A DNA stretch of 64,000 nucleotides from F22 sp963675625 (lineage in GTDB: Bacteria; Bacteroidota; Bacteroidia; Bacteroidales; Bacteroidaceae). Position numbers and translations under genes: made by a program. Below, piece by piece: positions 45,201-53,312 of the stretch; position 1 is the stretch's first letter, and each line of letters opens with the position of its first letter. Under the pieces are notes generated by a model. The model made no database searches. It had not been told where the DNA came from and saw only the letters and a list, made by a program, of their open reading frames with translations. The stretch is taken from contig OY776497.1 in NCBI GenBank assembly GCA_963675625.1, positions 1,364,001-1,428,000 on the forward strand. Direction: 5' to 3'.

Positions 45201-46430
45201 CTATTTGTTGGATAGCACCTTGACCGCTTTCATTGCCACTATTGGGTTATGCTCATCGATGGCGATACGCATTTCTTGCACTATAACCAAATTCTCTTGC
45301 TGTGCTACTGCCTCTCGAAATAAGTATTGAGACTTTTCAGACACAGCATTAAATACCAGTACACCTCCATCCGCCAGCACCTGCATAATCCTGTCCACCA
45401 TCTCTACAAGAGCGCCTCCATGCCCTCCTATAAACACAGCATCTGGAGTAGCATACCCCTCTCCTTTAGTTAGAGATGACAAATCAACCGTCATGAAATC
45501 ATCAACTATAGGGCGAATACCTGGCACATGATGTCGACGAGCATTGAGCCTTATTAAGTCTTGTCCAGCTTGTCTTATTTCAAAAGAAGTGATATGAAGA
45601 TGAGGGAACTGCTTCTTCGCTTCTATAGAAATCGATCCAGTGCAAAATCCGACATCCCAAAATTGCTGTTTGTCATGCAAATCTAACAAGTTCAGCGTCA
45701 ACAAACGAATAGGCGCCTTAGTAATCATATTGACACGACCATCCAACAAATGAAAATCAGATTCTGGAATACCAAAAGGCCGTTTAATATGAGAGTAATC
45801 AAGCTGTAATATAATACAATTGGGATGAGCATAAGTTTTGTTCACAACTTCTTGAATAGACAAAGATTGCACCTTTTCTAGTGATGGATTGCCCAACCGC
45901 TCACCTATATGCATCACACCATCAGCATATCCATAATCAAGCAATCTGGCTGCAATATTTTGTGGAGTATGCACCTTATCTGTAAGAATCCCCAATTTAG
46001 GGACACGCTCTATCACAGCACGATCCAACTCGTGCCAAGGACGCCCAGTTAAAGTCACGATACGCATATCAGCATAATTCATCAATAATCGATGTGCCAA
46101 CATCTGCAAAGCGTTATGGCTAGGGTATAACATCATATCCGCTTCTGGATAATATCTCTGAATTGTATTGGCGATACCATAAAAGACAGGATCACCCGAT
46201 GCAAACACAATGACTTCTTCATACACTGCATACTGAGCCATCACATCCGACACTGGTATGGTTATAGGAATCCATTCAGCATTGTAAGGCAATAGATGCT
46301 TGACCAATTCATAATGACGATTACCTCCACTAAAGCAACATCCATTACGAATAGCATGCATTGCTTCTTGTGGCCAACTGCCATCTATTCTATCGGGCAT
46401 CCCCAAAATAATAAATCGTGGAGTCTTCAT
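45201..46430 (-). CDS. cbiE-cbiT: Precorrin-6Y C5,15-methyltransferase (decarboxylating), CbiE-CbiT fusion
   Basis: The 409-residue protein has a tetrapyrrole methylase domain (CbiE) at about 1-205 (VIVFASGDPVFYGIANTIQ, YPSHNALQMLAHRLLM, MRIVTLTGRPWHELD). A Rossmann methyltransferase (CbiT) follows at about 215-409 (WDVGFCTGSISIEAKKQFP, DAVFIGGHGGALVEMVDRIM). It methylates C5 and C15 and decarboxylates the C12 acetate chain, like CobL. The CbiT glycine loop reads VGFCTG rather than the common IGxGTG. It lies 11 bp after cbiH-cbiC. Confidence 0.93.
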   Translation of the reverse strand: MKTPRFIILGMPDRIDGSWPQEAMHAIRNGCCFSGGNRHYELVKHLLPYNAEWIPITIPVSDVMAQYAVYEEVIVFASGDPVFYGIANTIQRYYPEADMMLYPSHNALQMLAHRLLMNYADMRIVTLTGRPWHELDRAVIERVPKLGILTDKVHTPQNIAARLLDYGYADGVMHIGERLGNPSLEKVQSLSIQEVVNKTYAHPNCIILQLDYSHIKRPFGIPESDFHLLDGRVNMITKAPIRLLTLNLLDLHDKQQFWDVGFCTGSISIEAKKQFPHLHITSFEIRQAGQDLIRLNARRHHVPGIRPIVDDFMTVDLSSLTKGEGYATPDAVFIGGHGGALVEMVDRIMQVLADGGVLVFNAVSEKSQYLFREAVAQQENLVIVQEMRIAIDEHNPIVAMKAVKVLSNK

Positions 46431-46441
46431 AAGAATTTATA

Positions 46442-47860
46442 TTATAAGTCTCTACCAGGTCTTAACAGTTCTGCGTCTTCTAAACTTAACACAGCATTCA
46501 CTAAGGTTGCGGCAAGATTACTTCCTCCTTTTCGACCTTCAACAATCACTTTAGGAATATGAGTAAATGGTTTAATCATATGTTTAGATTCCTGCACATG
46601 CACAAAACCTACAGGTGCAGCAATAATCCCTGCTGGCAGAACCCCTTGCTTGCGTATAATATCACACAATTCCATGAGAGCTGTTGGAGCATTTCCAAAG
46701 ACATATAATGCATCAGGATACTCTTCTGTAGCCAAACGAATACCTGCCTGTGTACGTGTAATCCCCTTTTCTTCTGCCATAGTAGCTACACGTGGATCAT
46801 TTAAGTAACAGTGTACAGTAATACCTAATCGGCTCAATGCGCCCTTACGAATACCAGAAGCCGCCATTGTCACATCAGTCACAATATGTTTGACTCGTCC
46901 AGTAGTCACTAATTCTTTATGAAGAGTAGCCACCGCTCCTTGATCCGTATACAGCAAGTCCTCCATTTCAAAATCTGCCGTTGTATGGATAGCATGCAAC
47001 AAAGCCCATTTATGATCCAAAGGGATATCCCCGTTAGACAACTCTGCATCGATTGTACGGAAACTTTCAATCATAATCCCTTGCCCTTTATTCTTTGCAT
47101 TCGCATCGGCAGATTCACGGTAATATCCACGAGGTGTAATCATTTGTTTGTTCCATAAATAAGACTGAGAATTCCCAATGATCACCACCGTAAACATATC
47201 GATATCTTCTGGATCAAAATCTTGCAATGTAGTTGTAAGCACTTCCTGATCTTCTCTACCAGCTTGGCGCACATATCCAACAGGAGTTTGCGGATCTCGC
47301 CCATGCTTCAGAAATAATTCTTTTAATCGATACAACTGCCAATATCTGCCTTTGCTCTTCGGGTTATACACCGCTGTTACAAAATCGGCAGTTGCAGCTG
47401 CTACGATACGCGTCTCAATCTTTTGCCATGGAGTCATCAAGTCGGACATCGAAATAACACAAAAATCATGTCCTATGGGTGCTCCTAATAAAGAAGCTGC
47501 TTTCTGAAAAGCACTTACACCAGGCAAGGACATCAATTGGATGTCCTCACCTCTGTCTTTTTTCATCTCCCACAAAAGGGGAGTCATACCATATATTCCT
47601 GCATCTCCACTACTGATGACAACGACACACATAGCTCCATCATGAATGGCTTCAAAAGCTTGCTCTGCACGATCTTTTTCCTTTTTCATGCCCGTGTCAA
47701 TACACGTTGCACCGTGGCGCAAATAAGGTGTCACAAATTGGAAATAATACTTATAACCAATGACAACATCAGCTTGCTGTAACACTTCACGTACAGCCAG
47801 TGTCATATCTAACTCGTTGCCAGGTCCTATACCAACAACAATAATAGTGGGTTGCTTCAT
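46442..47860 (-). CDS. cbiH-cbiC: Fused precorrin-3B C17-methyltransferase and precorrin-8X methylmutase
   Basis: The 472-residue fusion has CbiH/CobJ at about 1-250 (IIVVGIGPGNELDMTLAVRE, VVISSGDAGIYGMTPLLWE, LPGVSAFQKAASLLGAPIG, AVYNPKSKGRYWQLYRL). CbiC/CobH follows at about 262-472 (IESFRTIDAEL, HAIHTTADFEMEDLL with the catalytic His, VTDVTMAASGIRKGAL, LYVFGNAPTALMELCDII). The first domain contracts the ring while methylating C17; the second moves the C11 methyl to C12 to give hydrogenobyrinate/cobyrinate. These steps are not adjacent in the pathway. It lies 32 bp after btuB. Confidence 0.93.
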   Translation of the reverse strand: MKQPTIIVVGIGPGNELDMTLAVREVLQQADVVIGYKYYFQFVTPYLRHGATCIDTGMKKEKDRAEQAFEAIHDGAMCVVVISSGDAGIYGMTPLLWEMKKDRGEDIQLMSLPGVSAFQKAASLLGAPIGHDFCVISMSDLMTPWQKIETRIVAAATADFVTAVYNPKSKGRYWQLYRLKELFLKHGRDPQTPVGYVRQAGREDQEVLTTTLQDFDPEDIDMFTVVIIGNSQSYLWNKQMITPRGYYRESADANAKNKGQGIMIESFRTIDAELSNGDIPLDHKWALLHAIHTTADFEMEDLLYTDQGAVATLHKELVTTGRVKHIVTDVTMAASGIRKGALSRLGITVHCYLNDPRVATMAEEKGITRTQAGIRLATEEYPDALYVFGNAPTALMELCDIIRKQGVLPAGIIAAPVGFVHVQESKHMIKPFTHIPKVIVEGRKGGSNLAATLVNAVLSLEDAELLRPGRDL

Positions 47861-47892
47861 AATTATTTTTTTAGTGCCTATAAAAATAGCTA

Positions 47893-49953
47893 TTATTTGG
47901 TAAACTCAAGTGTCAAACCAACAAATAGTGTACGCCCTGGATTCAGCGTTGAATAATTCACAATCTCAGAATCATATGCACGATCATCTTTATAATCAAA
48001 GATATTGTTGATACCAACGCTTGGTGTTACAGCAAAGTTTCTCAAATTAAACCGGTGCTTAGTTGCCAAATTCCACATGGCAAAACCAGGAGCAGAAACA
48101 TCTTCCCCAGAGGTTTCATGATACCGTTTACTTTGCGCAGAACCAGTTAGATTTACATTCAAACGATATATTCCCCAAGTATGGCCATAGTTTGCATACC
48201 AAGTACCACTGTGCCGCACTGCACGAATCAACGTCCCCCATTTCCCTTGTGACTTTTGTTGTCCATAAGCATATGAGTAATGAGCTCCAAGAGACAAGTC
48301 ATTCGTCAAATACGTGTCTAAGTTTAACTCAAATCCACGCACTAATGCCTTATCTAAGTTCAAATATTGACGCACCTTTGTTATTGTTGCTGCTTCATCA
48401 GGACCTGCTGCTTCAGTTACCTTATCAAGAATCTGGGCTTGTTCTTCTGCAGAATAATCAGATAGATTAGTCGTCTCATATAAAATCATATCATCAACAG
48501 CATTGATATAAGCAGATGCAGAAGCATTAACATAATGATTGGTATACTCAACATTAAACGATGCATATTGACTCCTTTCTGGATCCATGTCCGTATTACC
48601 AAGCGTTACCGTGCCACGCGCTGGACGTACATAATACAATTGCATCAAATCAGGAGCACGGAAACCTGTAGAATAGTTTACTCGGAAGTTCACATCTCCA
48701 AGTTGGTATTTCACTGCAATTTTTGGAGAAAAGTTTTGCCCTGCTTCTTTATGTGTGGTGTATCGTGCTCCCATAGTAGCCGTCAAATCATCACAGATTG
48801 TCCACTCATCTTGCGCATAGACTCCCAATTGATAAGCCTGTTCATCCACATTAGATGTAGGAGAGACCAATTGATCCAATTGATAGTCTACACCACCAAT
48901 AATACGGTTCATATCGTTTACATGATAATATCCTTTTAGTTTACCATAATAACAATACTGCAATTTAGAACGAGTAATATCTCCGATCTTATAGTCCCCA
49001 GATGGACTAATGTAGTCATACTGAGATTCAAATCGATCAACACCTGTTGTTGCAGTAAAATACAAATGAGAATCAACTTTGTATCTAGCTCCCAAATCCG
49101 CACTAGTTCCAGTATAATCCAAATTATATGTGTACACTTCTTTTGCAGGTAGCCCTGCAATCTCGTCTAGCCCTTTCACACCTGGACGTTCTGTTTTACG
49201 ATTAAAGAAGCTACCTTCAGCCCAAATAGACAAATGTCTATCAAAAGTATACCCAAAGTGTTGATTAAACTGATTCATATGATAAGGGTTTTGCATATGT
49301 CTATTAGTACCATACTCTTTCCCTTTGTAGATTTCTCGATTACTTTGTTGCCATCCGTCACTATGCACATAGTTGTAACTAGTCTGTGTTTCCAACTTAC
49401 CATCATTGGCACGCACATTAAATTGTTGACTTATTTGCCCGTAAGTTTCCACTTTAGTATGCGAGGTTACCTGTACACCATCCATAGGTTTATTAGTAAT
49501 GATGTTGATAACACCAGCAATAGCATCTGATCCATATAATGAAGATGATGCCCCTTGAACCACCTCAATGCGTTTGATATTACTCATATCAATACGAGTC
49601 AGATCCACATTACCAGAAATATCTCCATTTAAGCGTTTGCCATTCACCATAACCAATACATAGCGGTTACCCAATCCATTCATTGTCAGATAAGCTCCCA
49701 TAGATGTATTGGAGAAAGTCAAGGACGGTACAAATCTCGTCATAGCTTCCTGAAAATCAGTCACATTGGCCTGTTTTAAATCTTTTGCATTAATGACTTC
49801 AACAGGCGAAGTGGCATCTTTCAAGCGTTGATGCATCCCACTACCAGTAATGACAACTTGGTTTAGATTAATCTCTTTGTCTACTTCATTTTGCGCAAAC
49901 GCACCGCCCACTAGTCCCCAAAGGCACATAGCAGCAAACAATCTTTTGTTCAT
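47893..49953 (-). CDS. btuB: BtuB-like TonB-dependent corrinoid receptor
   Basis: Outer-membrane receptor of 686 residues from the ATG at 49953; the 30 extra codons upstream lie in the riboswitch leader. The signal peptide is RLFAAMCLWGLVGGAFAQ. The plug is at about 40-165 (VVITGSGMHQRLKDATSPVE, GLGNRYVLVMVNGKRLNGD, VQGASSSLYGSDAIAGVIN) and the barrel ends in YSTLNPGRTLFVGLTLEFTK. There is no carboxypeptidase-like or STN domain, in line with BtuB rather than SusC. It is first in an operon with four cobalamin-synthesis genes, behind a B12 riboswitch, so B12 or its precursors are the likely cargo. Confidence 0.93.
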   Translation of the reverse strand: MNKRLFAAMCLWGLVGGAFAQNEVDKEINLNQVVITGSGMHQRLKDATSPVEVINAKDLKQANVTDFQEAMTRFVPSLTFSNTSMGAYLTMNGLGNRYVLVMVNGKRLNGDISGNVDLTRIDMSNIKRIEVVQGASSSLYGSDAIAGVINIITNKPMDGVQVTSHTKVETYGQISQQFNVRANDGKLETQTSYNYVHSDGWQQSNREIYKGKEYGTNRHMQNPYHMNQFNQHFGYTFDRHLSIWAEGSFFNRKTERPGVKGLDEIAGLPAKEVYTYNLDYTGTSADLGARYKVDSHLYFTATTGVDRFESQYDYISPSGDYKIGDITRSKLQYCYYGKLKGYYHVNDMNRIIGGVDYQLDQLVSPTSNVDEQAYQLGVYAQDEWTICDDLTATMGARYTTHKEAGQNFSPKIAVKYQLGDVNFRVNYSTGFRAPDLMQLYYVRPARGTVTLGNTDMDPERSQYASFNVEYTNHYVNASASAYINAVDDMILYETTNLSDYSAEEQAQILDKVTEAAGPDEAATITKVRQYLNLDKALVRGFELNLDTYLTNDLSLGAHYSYAYGQQKSQGKWGTLIRAVRHSGTWYANYGHTWGIYRLNVNLTGSAQSKRYHETSGEDVSAPGFAMWNLATKHRFNLRNFAVTPSVGINNIFDYKDDRAYDSEIVNYSTLNPGRTLFVGLTLEFTK

Positions 49954-49983
49954 GTTTTTTGATAAAACTACTGATTTACGATG

Positions 49984-50223
49984 TATACTCTTAGCCCGAG
50001 AGTACATTAATATCACAACTTGGCAGGTTTCCTGACTTATCACCTATGAAAAAGGACCTTCCCATTGTGTTTATGTGATACAGTATGATTGCTAAATATA
50101 CATCACGTATTACAACAGTGGCCATAAAGAATGATTTTCATATAATGGTGAATTACAGTAGCGGGCACTGCTTCGGAATAGCACCGAAATTCCCTTTTAT
50201 ACTTTTCTAGGACAGAAAAGTAT
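49984..50223 (-). promoter_or_regulatory. Cobalamin (B12) riboswitch with expression hairpin
   Basis: Read on the minus strand, an upstream hairpin (50223-50199) is followed by the core, which begins with GGGAATTTCGGTGC. The P5 hairpin has loop GCCCGCT, and the B12 box GTCAGGAAACCTGCC lies near 50022-50036. A downstream hairpin (TACTCT/AGAGTA, 50004-49986) has loop CGGGCTA. Its CGGGC is complementary to GCCCG in the P5 loop, the known L5-L13 kissing interaction of this class. It precedes btuB by about 30-70 nt and should lower btuB-cbi expression when B12 is bound. A -7-like TAACTTTG lies at 50245-50238. Confidence 0.95.
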
Positions 50224-50270
50224 CACCAAATCGGTCGCAAAGTTACAAAAAACTTCTACATTTGCATACT

Positions 50271-51620
50271 ATGAATCAGACTAATTCCCCAAAATCAAGT
50301 TTTGTATTAGCAGCCACCTCCTCTGGGTGTGGCAAAACAACCTGCACGATTGGTCTTTTGCGTGGACTACGCCAAAAAGGATACACCGTACAGCCATTTA
50401 AATGTGGCCCAGACTACATAGACACACAACATCATGCCATTGCCGCTGGCACACCCAGTATTAATTTAGACACTTTTTTTAGCTCTCCAGGACATCTAGT
50501 AGACTGCTATCAACAGATCCCTAGCGATAACCACACAATACAAATTATTGAAGGAGCAATGGGACTATTTGATGGCTACAAACGCTGGAAAGGTAGTGCA
50601 GCAGATGTCGCCATGACTCTTGACGTACCAGTTATCTTGATCGTTGATGCACAATCAGTTGCCTATAGTGTAGCTCCCCTACTTTATGGTTACGCACACT
50701 TTAATCCTCAAGTACGTGTAGCTGGTGTTATTTTCAACAAAGTAGCTAGTGAAAATCATTATAATTATCTTGTAGATGCTTCATCTGATGCTGGTGTTCC
50801 CTGCTTAGGGTATATTGCACGCAGTCAATCTATAGCCATGCCTTCGCGTCACCTAGGTCTAACACTAGACGACGAATTTATGCTTGACGAGTACGCTAAT
50901 AAAGCCGCAAATTTAGTCATGGATCATTTAGATATTGACAAGCTGCTTGCAGTTACAGCCGCCCATCCAAAGACTTACCCCACCAGAAAGCCTCATCTAG
51001 AAAGTCAACCCAATCATACAGATCCCATGCGCATTGCCGTAGCACATGATAAAGCCTTTAATTTCATATATCCAGTCAATATCCAGCAACTGGAAAAATT
51101 AGGACAAATCACGTATTTTAGTCCAATAACCGATAAAGTGCTTCCACCATGCGATTTACTTTATCTACCAGGAGGATACCCCGAATTTTATTTATCAGAA
51201 CTGAGCACCAACAACACCATGTTGACCTCTATTAAAGCACATGCCGAATCAGGTGGAAAGATATGGGCTGAATGTGGAGGGATGATGTATTTATGTACAT
51301 CTATTATAGATCAAGATGGTCGTCACTACCCCATGGTCAACATATTTCCTCAACAAGCGACCATGCAAGATATGAAATTGAGATTAGGATACAGACAATT
51401 CACTTGCAACAACCAGAATTGGCGAGGACATGAATTCCATTATTCCCAATTAATTAATCAAGATAATATGGATTCCTTTACGTGCATTACTCATCAAGAA
51501 ACCGCTACATCACGCAAGGTGAATGCCCCTATTTTTAGATACAAACAAGTATTGGCGAGTTATACACACCTCTACTGGGGAGAACAAAATTTACTCAGTT
51601 TATTTAAAGATTTATGCTAA
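50271..51620 (+). CDS. cbiA: Cobyrinate a,c-diamide synthase
   Basis: Glutamine- and ATP-dependent amidation of the a and c side chains of cobyrinate, 449 residues from the ATG at 50271. The N-terminal dethiobiotin-synthetase-like domain has the P-loop AATSSGCGKTTCTIGLL, FKCGPDYIDTQHHAI and IIEGAMGLFDGY. The C-terminal class I glutamine amidotransferase domain at about 250-449 has LLYLPGGYPEFYLSEL, the nucleophile in WAECGGMMYLC, LGYRQ and a late SYTHLYW His. A TACATTTG box ends 6 bp before the ATG, so the mRNA may be almost leaderless. It is divergent from the riboswitch operon. Confidence 0.96.
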   Translation: MNQTNSPKSSFVLAATSSGCGKTTCTIGLLRGLRQKGYTVQPFKCGPDYIDTQHHAIAAGTPSINLDTFFSSPGHLVDCYQQIPSDNHTIQIIEGAMGLFDGYKRWKGSAADVAMTLDVPVILIVDAQSVAYSVAPLLYGYAHFNPQVRVAGVIFNKVASENHYNYLVDASSDAGVPCLGYIARSQSIAMPSRHLGLTLDDEFMLDEYANKAANLVMDHLDIDKLLAVTAAHPKTYPTRKPHLESQPNHTDPMRIAVAHDKAFNFIYPVNIQQLEKLGQITYFSPITDKVLPPCDLLYLPGGYPEFYLSELSTNNTMLTSIKAHAESGGKIWAECGGMMYLCTSIIDQDGRHYPMVNIFPQQATMQDMKLRLGYRQFTCNNQNWRGHEFHYSQLINQDNMDSFTCITHQETATSRKVNAPIFRYKQVLASYTHLYWGEQNLLSLFKDLC

Positions 51621-52165
51621 TTACTTTTATCCGCCACACCAGTGTAGACGTATCATCAGGTACTTGCTATGGACAAACAGATGTACCCTTAAAAGCAAGC
51701 TTTGTACAGGAGGCTGCCAAGACTAAAGCAGCTATCGACCACCTATTGCACACATCACATACCTTTCCAGAAGCAATATATAGCAGTCCACTAAGTCGGG
51801 CGACTCGTCTAGCTATGGCTTGTGGCTTTGAAGCTCCTATACTTTCCGACGCACTGAAAGAGATGTCTTTTGGAGATTGGGAAATGCAACCCTATGCAAA
51901 GCTATGTGGCACAACAGTAGAAAACTATTACAATGACTACCTGCACATAGCCCCTCCACATGGAGAATCATGGATAGACATGTACAAACGAGTATGCCAG
52001 TGGATAGACCGTGTAAAAAGTCAACACTCTAATGATGCTCACCTATTAGTATTTACTCATGGAGGAGTAATAGGTTGCGCCAGTGTATACGCTCAAGTGT
52101 ACAGCTTTCAGGAGACAATATCAAATATCCCAGCTTACGGTAGCCTACGCACACTCCGTTTTTAA
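51614..52165 (+). CDS. cobC: Histidine phosphatase, likely alpha-ribazole phosphatase (CobC)
   Basis: Phosphoglycerate-mutase-like fold, 183 residues. Catalytic motifs are ITFIRHTSVD (phospho-accepting His, RHT instead of RHG), IYSSPLSRATRLA, EMSFGDWEM and LLVFTHGGVIG. CobC removes the 5' phosphate from alpha-ribazole phosphate or cobalamin 5'-phosphate in nucleotide-loop assembly. The start ATG overlaps the cbiA stop (ATGCTAA), which indicates translational coupling and supports the cobalamin role. Confidence 0.88.
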   Translation: MLITFIRHTSVDVSSGTCYGQTDVPLKASFVQEAAKTKAAIDHLLHTSHTFPEAIYSSPLSRATRLAMACGFEAPILSDALKEMSFGDWEMQPYAKLCGTTVENYYNDYLHIAPPHGESWIDMYKRVCQWIDRVKSQHSNDAHLLVFTHGGVIGCASVYAQVYSFQETISNIPAYGSLRTLRF

Positions 52166-52168
52166 TTG

Positions 52169-52492
52169 TTAAAATTGAGTGATTGCATCCATAAGTTTAG
52201 AAATCGTAATCAATCCCAAAATAGTTCCCACTAACAAACAAGGAATAAAAACGATATTTTGTCCAAAAAGAGCACCTAGAGCCATTATACCGACACTGAC
52301 GCATCCACCAATTATATAATGTGTACGCTCTTTTCGAATTGGTTCCATGCGACGCAAATCATACACCAGAAAACCGACTATTCCTACTAAATAAACGATA
52401 GAAGTCCAACATTCCCAAGTCACACTTTCCCATACGGCACTTATACATATTGCCGCTACCATTATGACTGTAAAAACTACATATTTGTTCAT
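52169..52492 (-). CDS. Small integral membrane protein of unknown function
   Basis: 107 residues from the ATG at 52492; a 20-codon upstream extension looks uncharacteristic. Four hydrophobic stretches are visible (VVFTVIMVAAICISAVW, WTSIVYLVGIVGFLVYDL, IIGGCVSVGIMALGALFG, IVFIPCLLVGTILGLITI). It is convergent with cobC (3-bp gap). I do not recognise the family; it could help transport or anchoring, but nothing shows this. Confidence 0.65.
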   Translation of the reverse strand: MNKYVVFTVIMVAAICISAVWESVTWECWTSIVYLVGIVGFLVYDLRRMEPIRKERTHYIIGGCVSVGIMALGALFGQNIVFIPCLLVGTILGLITISKLMDAITQF

Positions 52493-52634
52493 TATACACA
52501 GATGTTTTTTTAACTGTGCAAACATACCAACAAAACAACAATCTATCAGCAAAATACAGTTCGCATTTTATTCGCATTTTACTTTTTCGCCCTTTAATCC
52601 CTCATTTTTCCCTATAAATACAGATGTATACATA

Positions 52635-52680
52635 CAAAAAAGCCACCTACATCAAAATACTCCATTTGATGTAGATGGCT
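52635..52680 (-). terminator. Terminator of the Xre regulator gene
   Basis: Arms of 16 nt (52641-52656 and 52665-52680) pair with one G-U or mismatch. On the minus strand they are followed by six Us, 21 bp past the regulator stop. Confidence 0.88.
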
Positions 52681-52701
52681 ACAAATCATATATAATGTCT
52701 A

Positions 52702-52944
52702 TCATAGTTCCATAGAAATTTCTATATTACACCCAATAGCATTCATAATCCGGAAGAAAGTAGATACTTTTGGTTCCGTTTTTCCATTCTCAATTCTTGA
52801 GATATACGCTTTGTCCGAACCGATGCGTCTTCCCAACTCGGCTTGAGTGATATGAGCCTTTTTTCTGGCATCTTCAACTAGTTGCCCAGTATATACAGCA
52901 TCCGCTTGACTTTCAATAACTTCATACTTAAAACTGCCTTCCAT
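52702..52944 (-). CDS. Xre-family helix-turn-helix regulator
   Basis: 80 residues from the ATG at 52944, which sits 6 nt after GGAG; an ATG two codons earlier directly abuts that sequence. The HTH_3 domain is at about 20-75 (VEDARKKAHITQAELGRRIG, SDKAYISRIENGKTEPKVST). The size and the C-terminus (MNAIGCNIEISMEL) recall HigA-type antitoxins, but no toxin gene lies beside it. It is divergent from the GH97 gene 370 bp away and could regulate it or itself. Confidence 0.85.
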   Translation of the reverse strand: MEGSFKYEVIESQADAVYTGQLVEDARKKAHITQAELGRRIGSDKAYISRIENGKTEPKVSTFFRIMNAIGCNIEISMEL

Positions 52945-53312
52945 AATCATCTCCTTTTAAGTTATTCCCCTGAATTAAATACTTAAGATATTAGAGTGAT
53001 ATTTGCCAATTTACACTCTCATTTATACCTGTAACACCCCCAATCAACTAGTCATTTAGGGTGCACAATAGCAACATCTTCATGCTACAAACATACAACA
53101 CGATGACCAATTAAGCAACTTTTAGTACGTTTTTAACTTTTTACACATATAAAACAGGAGGTATTTGTATGAATCTTGAACTCAAACTGCAACAATTATT
53201 ATAAACACATAAAACATATTCTTACCTTTGTACAGCTGAGAATATATCACCATTCCAAATAGCCTTATAACCTGCTGATCTGATCAGCTAACACTACAAA
53301 TATCTTTATACA
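52945..53312. other. Divergent intergenic region, Xre regulator / GH97
   Basis: It holds a plus-strand -7-like TACCTTTG (53223-53230) and an exact inverted repeat (53274-53288). An 11-codon frame (53169-53204, MNLELKLQQLL) lies behind an unusually strong AGGAGG sequence. Whether the tiny frame is translated cannot be told; it lies upstream of the -7-like box and so would not be on the GH97 mRNA. Confidence 0.4.
53274..53288. promoter_or_regulatory. Palindrome in the GH97 leader (possible operator)
   Basis: GCTGATC-T-GATCAGC is a perfect 7-1-7 inverted repeat about 45 bp after the -7-like box and 25 bp before the ATG. It could be an operator for a dimeric repressor or a small mRNA hairpin. 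Confidence 0.5.

Noticed and set aside
49954..50043. N-terminal extension of the BtuB-like receptor
   Set aside because: It lies within the B12 riboswitch and its expression hairpin; the signal peptide begins at 49953.
52702..52944. HigA antitoxin of a toxin-antitoxin pair
   Set aside because: No toxin-sized frame with RelE/HigB features lies on either side; the upstream 370 bp is non-coding.
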